Assembly (NCBI RefSeq): GCF_014202475.1 | Contig: NZ_JACHGV010000009.1 | Coordinates: 186,001-250,000 of the forward strand | Length of the DNA stretch: 64,000 nt | Source of the DNA: Streptomyces paradoxus | GTDB lineage: Bacteria; Actinomycetota; Actinomycetes; Streptomycetales; Streptomycetaceae | Reading direction: 5' to 3' | Shown here: piece after piece, positions 34,604 to 41,639 of the stretch | How positions within the stretch are numbered: the stretch's first letter is position 1 | Layout of the letters: every line of letters begins with the position of its first letter | Position numbers and translations under genes: made by a program | Notes under the pieces: generated by a model | The model's database searches: none | Seen by the model: only the letters and a program-made list of their open reading frames with translations | Told to the model about the DNA's origin: nothing

Positions 34604-35284
34604 CTAGACCGTCGCCACCGCCCGCACCCATATCCGATCCTCTGTCAGATAGCGGTCCACCTTCAGGCCCGCCTCCAGGAGGGCATCCTCGAACTGCTCC
34701 TTCGTCAGGGGTCGCGCCCGGAACGTCTGGGTCCAGACGGCGTCCGGGAACTCGTACTCCGCACGCACCGCGTTGACCCCGTCCACGGCCGGCTCCGACG
34801 ACGCGATCCGTACGGTGAAGCCGCTGGGGTCCTTGCGCTCGCGTGGCACGTTCTCGTGGTAATCCTCGCCCTCCCGCTGGATCAGCACGCAGCCGCCCTG
34901 CGCGACATGGCGTGCGCAGGTGCGCAGCATGCCGCGCCGCACCTCGGTGTCGCCCGTGTGCACGAGGAACGACGCGAGCAGCACCACGTCGAACGTCTCG
35001 CCCAGCTCCAGCTCCTCGATCGGGCCGCATATCGTCCGCGCGCCGCGCACGCGCTCCAGCATCGGGGCGGACTCGTCCACCGCCGTGACCGTGAATCCGC
35101 GCTCCAGCAGTGCGTGGGTCACACGTCCGACCCCGCTGCCGAGCTCCAGGATGCGCGCGCCCGCGGGGACGGCGGCGGCGATGACATCCGGTTCGTCTCC
35201 GACGGGCAACCGGGAGTAGAGCTCCACCGCGCAGCCGTCCGGGGTGATGGCCCCGGGTCCCGTCCCCTCGTACCCCTCACGCAT
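34604..35284 (-). CDS. class I SAM-dependent methyltransferase
   Basis: The product is 226 residues with motif I RILELGSGVGRVTHALLE, acidic loop VTAVDESAPMLERV, FDVVLLASFLVHTGD and the post-motif GGCVLIQREGEDYHENV. The substrate is unknown. The ATG at 35284 was chosen because GGAG lies six bases before it; ATG codons at 35290 and 35296 are in frame, but 35296 has no ribosome-binding site. Confidence 0.85.
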   Translation of the reverse strand: MREGYEGTGPGAITPDGCAVELYSRLPVGDEPDVIAAAVPAGARILELGSGVGRVTHALLERGFTVTAVDESAPMLERVRGARTICGPIEELELGETFDVVLLASFLVHTGDTEVRRGMLRTCARHVAQGGCVLIQREGEDYHENVPRERKDPSGFTVRIASSEPAVDGVNAVRAEYEFPDAVWTQTFRARPLTKEQFEDALLEAGLKVDRYLTEDRIWVRAVATV

Positions 35285-35398
35285 TTTCATCTCCATGCCC
35301 GTCCAACGGGCCGCATCCGCACGCCCGTTCCCGTGACAGCGGTGTTCACCCGACCGAGTGAAGGGGAGGGCGCTTGCGGGGAGGTGAGAGCGCGGCGG

Positions 35399-36310
35399 CT
35401 ACAGCGGGAACCAGCCGTGCCGTACGTACCAGTGACCGCCCGCCCGCAGGTGGTCCCCCACCGCCCGTTCCACCGCCGTGCGCCTCGGCAGACCGGCCAC
35501 CGGCAGGTCCGGGTCCCCGAAGACGAAGCGGACGGGCTCGGTGTCCTCCGGTTCCGGGTCCTCACCGGGGTCGCGGCCGGGCCGGAAGCGGTCCTGGAAG
35601 CGGACGATGTTGGAGTCCGGGCCCAGATGGTGCTTCAACTGCGGGTCGAGCAGCCAGGAATGGCACACCGCCACCCGGTACCGTTCGCGCGGGAAGTGGC
35701 GGGCGAAGAACTCCCGCGCCAGTGCCAGGGAACGGTCGCAGGCCGCCGGTGACAGCGGCCCGTGGAAGTCGGGGATGTGCAGGTTCAGGCAGGGCTCCCC
35801 CGGCGCCGCGTCCTGCCCGGCGAGCGCCACCGCCCGCGCCGTCCGCTGCCCGAGGCGGGCCCGTTCGAACTGGAGCCGCCCCAGCTGGTACAGCTCCCCC
35901 CGGAAGTGGTGCGTGAGCCACTGCGGGACCTCCACCCCTCCCCTGCCGTGCCGTCGTCGGTGGAACGCCATGTTCCGTCCGAGGTCGGCGAGGGTGCGGC
36001 GGCTGACGTCGGCCGTGATGCCCCGCTCACGGTGGTACGAGCGCGTGTACGGCAACGCCGCGACGAACACGTACACGGCGAAGTACCGGCCCAGCGCGGC
36101 CGGGGCTTCGGCGACGCGCTCGGCGAGCGGCACCTCGACCCCGGCCTCCCCGATGTCCCGTACCAGCTCCTCGACGCACTCCTCCACGAGCCTCATGGCC
36201 CCGGAGTCCGTGGTGAGCGTCCGCCGCAGGGCGACCAGGTCGTTGATGTCCTCGTGCGGCACCGCCAGGTCGAGCAGGGTCTCGGGCAGTGTGTCGGCGT
36301 CCGGCAGCAT
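35399..36310 (-). CDS. acyltransferase-domain protein (DUF5596/GNAT-like)
   Basis: The product is 303 residues. I recognise the two-domain actinomycete family with a helical N-terminal part (about 1-140; TLADLGRNMAFHRRRHGRGG) and a GNAT-like C-terminal part (about 145-290; GEPCLNLHIPDFHGPLSPAA, YRVAVCHSWLLDPQLKHHL, VRFQDRF). The assignment is from memory of the family and moderate. The substrate is unknown. It is divergent from a small membrane protein gene 75 bases away. Confidence 0.7.
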   Translation of the reverse strand: MLPDADTLPETLLDLAVPHEDINDLVALRRTLTTDSGAMRLVEECVEELVRDIGEAGVEVPLAERVAEAPAALGRYFAVYVFVAALPYTRSYHRERGITADVSRRTLADLGRNMAFHRRRHGRGGVEVPQWLTHHFRGELYQLGRLQFERARLGQRTARAVALAGQDAAPGEPCLNLHIPDFHGPLSPAACDRSLALAREFFARHFPRERYRVAVCHSWLLDPQLKHHLGPDSNIVRFQDRFRPGRDPGEDPEPEDTEPVRFVFGDPDLPVAGLPRRTAVERAVGDHLRAGGHWYVRHGWFPL

Positions 36311-36385
36311 GGGCGGCTCCCCCTGTCGGCCTTGGTGAACCCTCGCCACGAAGAGTACGTTGCAAGCAGGAGTGGTGATCGAAGG

Positions 36386-36646
36386 ATGCGTACAGGCAGT
36401 GAACCGCGGACCGCGCGCAGTGCCCTGCGGGCGCGCTTCTGGCTGAGTGTGTGGGGGCTGGTCTGGGCGCTCTTGGGGACGGTGGCGTTCGCGCTCGCCG
36501 GCCGGAACGGGTGGGCCATCGCCTGCGGTGTGCTGCTGCTGATCGTCACGATCGACCTGGCCGTCGTCCTGCGGCACATCCGGCAGGGCCCGCACTACCA
36601 GCCGGGCCCCGGCATCCCGCCCTATCAGCCGCCGGACCGCCCCTGA
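36386..36646 (+). CDS. small two-helix membrane protein
   Basis: The product is 86 residues with two predicted membrane helices (about 20-38 and 44-62), a basic N-terminus and a Pro/Tyr-rich tail (GPHYQPGPGIPPYQPPDRP). It resembles many small actinomycete membrane proteins of unknown function. A GAAGG sequence precedes the ATG closely. Confidence 0.72.
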   Translation: MRTGSEPRTARSALRARFWLSVWGLVWALLGTVAFALAGRNGWAIACGVLLLIVTIDLAVVLRHIRQGPHYQPGPGIPPYQPPDRP

Positions 36647-36662
36647 GGCGGACGAGGCCGGC

Positions 36663-37043
36663 TCACGAGTCGAAGTTCGCCGCCTTCAGGAACTCCGGGT
36701 TCGGGTCGAGCGCGGCCGCCAGCCGGAAGTGGCGCTTCGCCTGGTCGGGACGGCCCTGACGCTCATAGGTGCGGGCGAGCGCGAAGTGCGCGAACGCGTT
36801 GTCCGGCTCCCGCTCCAGGACGATCTGGAACTCCAGCTCCGCCGGCCTCAGCTGCGCCGCGGCGAAGAAGGCACGCGCCCGCAGCAGCCGCGCCGCGGTG
36901 TTCTCCGGGTGCGTGGCGATGACCCCGTCGAGCAGCTTCACCGCGCCCCGCGGGTCGCGCGCCGCGAGCAGTTGCTCGGCGGCGCGGAAGTCGATGACAT
37001 GCGTCTCCGGGGTACGTCCGGTGGAACCGCTGGTCTCGGGCAC
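36663..37043 (-). CDS. tetratricopeptide repeat protein
   Basis: The product is 126 residues with about three TPR units between residues 20 and 120 (AAEQLLAARDPRGAVKLLDG, RAFFAAAQLRPAELEFQIVL, FALARTYERQGRPDQAKRHF). It is likely a protein-interaction adaptor. It lies 50 bases downstream of coaE in the same direction and may be co-transcribed with it. Confidence 0.87.
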   Translation of the reverse strand: MPETSGSTGRTPETHVIDFRAAEQLLAARDPRGAVKLLDGVIATHPENTAARLLRARAFFAAAQLRPAELEFQIVLEREPDNAFAHFALARTYERQGRPDQAKRHFRLAAALDPNPEFLKAANFDS

Positions 37044-37093
37044 GGCAGAGTCCTTCCCTCACTGGACGGGTTCAACGCCCCGGCCGGGTGCCG

Positions 37094-37714
37094 CTATTCC
37101 ACGGGAGACGGCCGGGGCGCCTGCGACCTGCGCACCAGCTCGGCCCACACGTCCTTCACCCGCTGCTCCAGCTCCTCCAGCGGGACGTCGTTGTCGATCA
37201 CGATGTCCGCGATCTCCCGGCGCTGCTCGCGCGTCGCCTGGGCGGCCATCCGCGCGCGGGCGTCCTCCTCGGTCATGCCGCGCAGCCGGACGAGCCGGTC
37301 GAGCTGGGTCTCGGGGGCCGTATCGACGACGATCACCAGGTCGTACAGCGGTGCCAGGCCGTTCTCCGTGAGGAGCGGGACGTCGTGGATGACGACCGCG
37401 TCCTCGGCGGCGGCCTCCTCCAGCTCGCGGGAGCGGGCGCCCACCAGGGGGTGCACGATCGAGTTGAGGGTGGCGAGCTTGTCCGCGTCGGCGAAGACGA
37501 TGGCGCCGAGGCGGGGCCGGTCCAGGCTGCCGTCGGCGGCCAGGATCTCCTCCCCGAAGGCCTCGACGACCGAGGCGAGCCCCGGCGTCCCCGGTGCGAC
37601 GACCTCCCGCGCGATGCGGTCCGCGTCGATCAGCACGGCCCCGCGCTCGACGAGCAGCCGTGACACCTCACTCTTGCCGGCACCGATGCCGCCGGTCAGG
37701 CCCACCTTCAGCAT
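37094..37714 (-). CDS. coaE: dephospho-CoA kinase
   Basis: The product is 206 residues and catalyses the last step of CoA synthesis, phosphorylation of dephospho-CoA. The P-loop is GLTGGIGAGKSEVSRL at the N-terminus. The conserved DADRIAREVV, HPLVGARSRE, HDVPLLTENGL and the lid segment RLVRLRGMTEEDARARMAAQ follow. The ATG at 37714 gives the standard start. Some mycobacterial CoaE proteins have a C-terminal UPF0157 fusion; it is absent here. Confidence 0.96.
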   Translation of the reverse strand: MLKVGLTGGIGAGKSEVSRLLVERGAVLIDADRIAREVVAPGTPGLASVVEAFGEEILAADGSLDRPRLGAIVFADADKLATLNSIVHPLVGARSRELEEAAAEDAVVIHDVPLLTENGLAPLYDLVIVVDTAPETQLDRLVRLRGMTEEDARARMAAQATREQRREIADIVIDNDVPLEELEQRVKDVWAELVRRSQAPRPSPVE

Positions 37715-37769
37715 GTCCGGCAGCTTAGGCCCTGCCACTGACAGGGCCATCGGCCGGGCCGTACCGGGG

Positions 37770-38708
37770 TCAGTTGTCGCCTTCTCGTTCCGCCAGGAAC
37801 TTCTCGAACTCCTGGCCGATCTCGTCCGCCGACGGGATGTCCACCGGCTCGGCGAGCATGTTGCCCCGGGACTCGGCGCCCGCGACGGCGTCGTACTGGT
37901 GCTCCAGGCCGTCGATGAGCGCGGTGAGGTCCTCGTCGCCCTCGCGGATCTGCCGGTCGATCTCCGTCTGGGTGCGGTGGGCGTCCGACCGCAGCGCGTG
38001 GGCGATGCCCGGCAGGACCAGTCCGGTCGCCGCCGTGATGGCCTCCAGGACCGTCAGGGCCGCGTCCGGGTAGGGCGAGCGGGCGATGTAGTGCGGGACG
38101 TGGGCGGCCACGCCCAGGACGTCGTGCCCTGCCTGGAGCAGGCGGTACTCGATGAGGGACTCGGCACTGCCGGGCACCTGCGCCTCCTCGAACGGGCTGG
38201 GGTGGCCCGGGACGAGGTCGGTGCGGTTGCCGTGCGGGGTGAGGCCCACGGGCCGGGTGTGCGGGACACCCATGGGGATGCCGTGGAAGTTCACGGAGAG
38301 GCGGACGCCGAGCCGCTCCACGATCTGCTTCACGGCGGCGGCGAAGCGCTCCCACTCCACGTCCGGCTCGGGGCCGGACAGCAGCAGGAAGGGTGCGCCG
38401 GTGGCGTCCTGCACGAGCCGGACCTCAAGGGCGGGGTCCTCGTAGCCGCTCCAGCGGTCGCGCTTGAACGTCAGCAGCGGGCGGCGGGCCCGGTAGTCGA
38501 CGAGCCGGTCGTGGTCGAAACGGGCGACCACCTGGTGGGGCAGCGAGTCGAGCACCCGGTCGACGATCTGGTCGCCCGTCTCGCCGGCGTCGATGTATCC
38601 GTCGAAGTGGTAGAGCATGACAAGTCCGGCCGACTCCTGGGCGAGCGCCATGTCGACGACGGCCAGCCCCTTCGGCTCCCAGGCGTACAAATCCTGCGGA
38701 TCAAGCAC
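37770..38708 (-). CDS. PAC2-family protein
   Basis: The product is 312 residues. The PAC2 fold resembles a phosphorylase and is named for proteasome assembly chaperone 2. Visible segments include VMLYHFDGYIDAGETGDQIV, GAPFLLLSGPEPDVEW and NFHGIPMGVPHTRPVG. Actinobacteria often have two PAC2 proteins; their role is not settled. The GTG start at 38708 follows GGAGGAG. It is read in the same direction as coaE, 55 bases upstream of it. Confidence 0.85.
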   Translation of the reverse strand: MLDPQDLYAWEPKGLAVVDMALAQESAGLVMLYHFDGYIDAGETGDQIVDRVLDSLPHQVVARFDHDRLVDYRARRPLLTFKRDRWSGYEDPALEVRLVQDATGAPFLLLSGPEPDVEWERFAAAVKQIVERLGVRLSVNFHGIPMGVPHTRPVGLTPHGNRTDLVPGHPSPFEEAQVPGSAESLIEYRLLQAGHDVLGVAAHVPHYIARSPYPDAALTVLEAITAATGLVLPGIAHALRSDAHRTQTEIDRQIREGDEDLTALIDGLEHQYDAVAGAESRGNMLAEPVDIPSADEIGQEFEKFLAEREGDN

Positions 38709-38794
38709 AGTGACCGCTCCTCCTCGTGTTCACACTCCACAACGCCGTTACGGGCGTGGGCATTCCCGCAGGAGGAGATTCATGATCTTGACAG

Positions 38795-38858
38795 TGGGGG
38801 CAGCGCCCCTCAGGGCGCGGGGAACTGCGCGACACGCCCCCACGGCCCGCAGCCGAAC
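38795..38858. repeat. Streptomyces-type dispersed intergenic repeat element
   Basis: The stretch contains GGGGGCAGCGCCCCTCAGGG followed by GCGCGGGGAACTGCGCGAC and CACGGCCCGCAGCC. I recognise this as the short dispersed intergenic sequence found many times in Streptomyces genomes. It can fold into GC-rich hairpins. It lies between the PAC2 gene and the rpsA terminator. Confidence 0.65.
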
Positions 38859-38875
38859 GACGGCCCGAAAACACC

Positions 38876-38907
38876 AAGGGGCCGCACCTCGAAAGGTACG
38901 GCCCCTT
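38876..38907 (-). terminator. rpsA transcription terminator hairpin
   Basis: The arms AAGGGGCCG..ACC and GGT..CGGCCCCTT form a stem of about 13 pairs. The one imperfect position is a G-U pair when read as rpsA mRNA but a C-A mismatch in the opposite direction, which supports assignment to rpsA. It lies 28 bases after the rpsA stop. Confidence 0.8.
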
Positions 38908-38934
38908 GATCAGGAACTACAGCTCAGTGGGCGT

Positions 38935-40428
38935 TCAGCTCTGCCCACCGGCCAGCTTCTCGCGCAGCGCGGCCAGCGCCTCGTCCGAAGCCAGCGCGCC
39001 GGAGTTGTCCGGGCCCTCGGAGGAGTACGAACCGCCACCGGACGCGGCCGGAGCGGCGGCCTCGCCACCCTCGGCAGCGGCCTTCTCGTCCGCCTCGCGG
39101 GACTTGATGACCTGCGCCTGGTGCTGCTCGAAGCGCTGCTGCGCCTCGGCGTACTGGGTCTCCCACGCCTCGCGCTGGGTCTCGTAGCCCTCGAGCCAGT
39201 CGTTGGTCTCGGGGTCGAAGCCCTCGGGGTAGATGTAGTTGCCCTGGTCGTCGTAGGACGCGGCCATGCCGTACAGGGTCGGGTCGAACTCGACCGAGGC
39301 CGGGTCGGCACCGAAGGACTCGTTGGCCTGCTTCAGCGAGAGGCTGATGCGACGGCGCTCGAGGTCGATGTCGATGACCTTGACGAAGATCTCGTCGTTG
39401 ACCTGGACGACCTGCTCCGGGATCTCCACGTGGCGCTCGGCCAGCTCGGAGATGTGGACCAGACCCTCGATGCCCTCGTCCACGCGGACGAACGCACCGA
39501 ACGGAACCAGCTTCGTGACCTTGCCGGGCACGACCTGGCCGATCTGGTGGGTGCGGGCGAACTGCTGCCACGGGTCTTCCTGGGTCGCCTTCAGCGACAG
39601 GGAGACACGCTCGCGGTCCATGTCGACGTCGAGGACCTCGACGGTGACTTCCTGGCCGACCTCGACAACCTCGGACGGGTGGTCGATGTGCTTCCAGGAG
39701 AGCTCGGAGACGTGGACCAGACCGTCGACGCCACCCAGGTCCACGAAGGCACCGAAGTTGACGATCGAGGAGACGACGCCGGAACGAACCTGACCCTTCT
39801 GGAGGGTCGTGAGGAACGTCTGGCGGACCTCGGACTGGGTCTGCTCCAGCCAGGCACGGCGGGACAGGACCACGTTGTTGCGGTTCTTGTCCAGCTCGAT
39901 GATCTTGGCCTCGAGCTCCTTGCCCACGTAGGGCTGGAGGTCGCGGACACGGCGCATCTCGACCAGGGAGGCCGGGAGGAAGCCACGGAGGCCGATGTCG
40001 AGGATGAGACCACCCTTGACGACCTCGATGACGGTACCGGTGACGATCCCGTCCTCTTCCTTGATCTTCTCGATGGTGCCCCAGGCACGCTCGTACTGGG
40101 CGCGCTTCTTCGAGAGGATCAGGCGGCCTTCCTTGTCCTCCTTCTGGAGAACAAGGGCTTCGATCTCGTCACCGACGGCGACGACCTCGTTGGGGTCGAC
40201 GTCGTGCTTGATCGAGAGCTCGCGGCTCGGGATCACGCCTTCGGTCTTGTAACCGATGTCGAGCAGGACCTCGTCCCGGTCGACCTTCACGATGACGCCG
40301 TCGACGATGTCGCCGTCGTTGAAGTACTTGATCGTCTCGTCGATCGCGGCGAGGAAGGCTTCCTCGTTACCGATGTCGTTGACCGCTACCTGCGGGGTGG
40401 TGGCGGTGGTCTCGGTGCTGCTCGTCAT
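38935..40428 (-). CDS. rpsA: 30S ribosomal protein S1
   Basis: The product is 497 residues with four S1 RNA-binding domains (about 35-105, 122-190, 207-277 and 293-364), as usual for actinobacteria instead of six in E. coli. Each carries the GAFVDLGG.DGLVHVSEL type core or its variant. The C-terminal 130 residues are acidic and Gly/Ala-rich. S1 helps mRNA bind the 30S subunit, especially for leaders without a good ribosome-binding site. A consensus promoter, a leader of about 190 bases and a terminator frame the gene, so it is transcribed alone. Confidence 0.97.
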   Translation of the reverse strand: MTSSTETTATTPQVAVNDIGNEEAFLAAIDETIKYFNDGDIVDGVIVKVDRDEVLLDIGYKTEGVIPSRELSIKHDVDPNEVVAVGDEIEALVLQKEDKEGRLILSKKRAQYERAWGTIEKIKEEDGIVTGTVIEVVKGGLILDIGLRGFLPASLVEMRRVRDLQPYVGKELEAKIIELDKNRNNVVLSRRAWLEQTQSEVRQTFLTTLQKGQVRSGVVSSIVNFGAFVDLGGVDGLVHVSELSWKHIDHPSEVVEVGQEVTVEVLDVDMDRERVSLSLKATQEDPWQQFARTHQIGQVVPGKVTKLVPFGAFVRVDEGIEGLVHISELAERHVEIPEQVVQVNDEIFVKVIDIDLERRRISLSLKQANESFGADPASVEFDPTLYGMAASYDDQGNYIYPEGFDPETNDWLEGYETQREAWETQYAEAQQRFEQHQAQVIKSREADEKAAAEGGEAAAPAASGGGSYSSEGPDNSGALASDEALAALREKLAGGQS

Positions 40429-40436
40429 GTGGGAAA

Positions 40437-40542
40437 GGGCTCCGGTACGGACATTGAAGTCGTAGGTACTGCTACGCCGGGAGCCCGTTTCGCTCTGCAG
40501 AAGCCGGACAGCCAAGGAAGCGCCACGCGGAAACGGTGGCGC
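40437..40542 (-). promoter_or_regulatory. structured 5' leader of rpsA
   Basis: Two hairpins can be drawn in the leader. In mRNA sense, GGGCTCC (40486-40480) pairs with GGAGCCC (40443-40437), enclosing 36 bases; this stem contains the GGAG nearest to the start codon. Upstream, GCGCCAC (40542-40536) pairs with GTGGCGC (40526-40520) with a 9-base loop. Sequestration of the only ribosome-binding-like sequence suggests autogenous control, as S1 does in other bacteria. Confidence 0.5.
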
Positions 40543-40623
40543 CTCGACAACCGAGGGGACATACATACAGATGCGAGCGCAGCCTGCTACGTCTGAGGTG
40601 CGCAGGCCCGCAGCGCAACTTGT

Positions 40624-40652
40624 AGCATACGGGGGCAGCCGGGCAGGGTCAA
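40624..40652 (-). promoter_or_regulatory. rpsA promoter, TTGACC-17-TATGCT
   Basis: On the minus strand, TTGACC (40652-40647) and TATGCT (40629-40624) are separated by exactly 17 bases, matching a HrdB (sigma-70 type) vegetative promoter. Transcription would start near 40617, leaving a leader of about 190 bases. Confidence 0.8.
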
Positions 40653-40742
40653 TGCGCGAAGCCGCCCACGCGGGGCGGATCGCCGCATTCCCGGCACAAG
40701 TCGTGTCGTCCGAGGCCACGCGGGCCGTACGACGCCCCCTTT

Positions 40743-41603
40743 GTGCCACCGCCGGGACCGGCTGGACGGAAGAGTACGACGAGGGAGCCGATCATCCAAG
40801 AGTCCGAAGCGTCCGAACCCGAGGCCACCCGGCGTGATGCCGATGGCGCGGAAAGTTCCCGGGCCAATCGTGGCTGGTGGGACCGCAACGCGGACGAGTA
40901 CCAGATCGAGCACGGCACGTTCCTCGGCGACGACCGCTTCGTCTGGGGGCCCGAGGGCCTGGACGAGGTGGAGGCCGAACTGCTCGGCCCGCCGGAGGGG
41001 CTGAAGGGCCGCGACGTGCTGGAGATCGGCGCCGGCGCCGCCCAGTGCTCGCGCTGGCTGACCGCCCAGGGCGCGCGGCCGGTCGCCCTGGACATCTCGC
41101 ACCGGCAGCTCCAGCACGCGCTGCGGATCGGCGGTTCCTTCCCCCTGGTGTGCGCCGACGCCGGTGCGCTGCCCTTCGCGGACGGCTCGTTCGACCTGGC
41201 CTGCTCGGCGTACGGGGCGCTGCCCTTCGTCGCCGATCCGCGCCAGGTCCTGCGGGAGGTGCGCCGGGTGCTGCGGCCCGGGGGCCGGCTCGTCTTCTCG
41301 GTGACGCATCCGATCCGCTGGGCCTTCCCGGACGAGCCGGGGCCGGAGGGCCTGTCGGTGTCGGCTTCCTATTTCGACCGCACTCCTTATGTCGAGCAGG
41401 ACGACGAGGGCCGGGCGGTCTACGTGGAGCACCACCGCACGCTGGGCGACCGCGTCCGGGACGTCGTGGCGTCGGGCTTCCGGCTGGTCGACCTGGTGGA
41501 GCCGGAATGGCCCGTCTGGAACACGTCCGAGTGGGGCGGCTGGTCTCCGTTGCGCGGGAACCTGATCCCCGGCACGGCGATCTTCGTGTGCGAGCGGGAC
41601 TGA
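40743..41603 (+). CDS. class I SAM-dependent methyltransferase
   Basis: The product is 286 residues with motif I DVLEIGAGAAQCSRWLTAQG, ALDISHRQLQHAL, FDLACSAYGALPFV and LRPGGRLVFSVTHPIRW. The segment RGWWDRNADEYQ before the fold is characteristic of this actinomycete group, found beside rpsA. There is no ATG before residue 50, so the GTG at 40743 is the only start that keeps the conserved N-terminus. The first 35 residues are probably disordered. It is divergent from rpsA. Confidence 0.82.
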   Translation: MPPPGPAGRKSTTREPIIQESEASEPEATRRDADGAESSRANRGWWDRNADEYQIEHGTFLGDDRFVWGPEGLDEVEAELLGPPEGLKGRDVLEIGAGAAQCSRWLTAQGARPVALDISHRQLQHALRIGGSFPLVCADAGALPFADGSFDLACSAYGALPFVADPRQVLREVRRVLRPGGRLVFSVTHPIRWAFPDEPGPEGLSVSASYFDRTPYVEQDDEGRAVYVEHHRTLGDRVRDVVASGFRLVDLVEPEWPVWNTSEWGGWSPLRGNLIPGTAIFVCERD

Positions 41604-41639
41604 CCTACGGGCTCTTCCCCGGCGTACGACACTGAGGGC

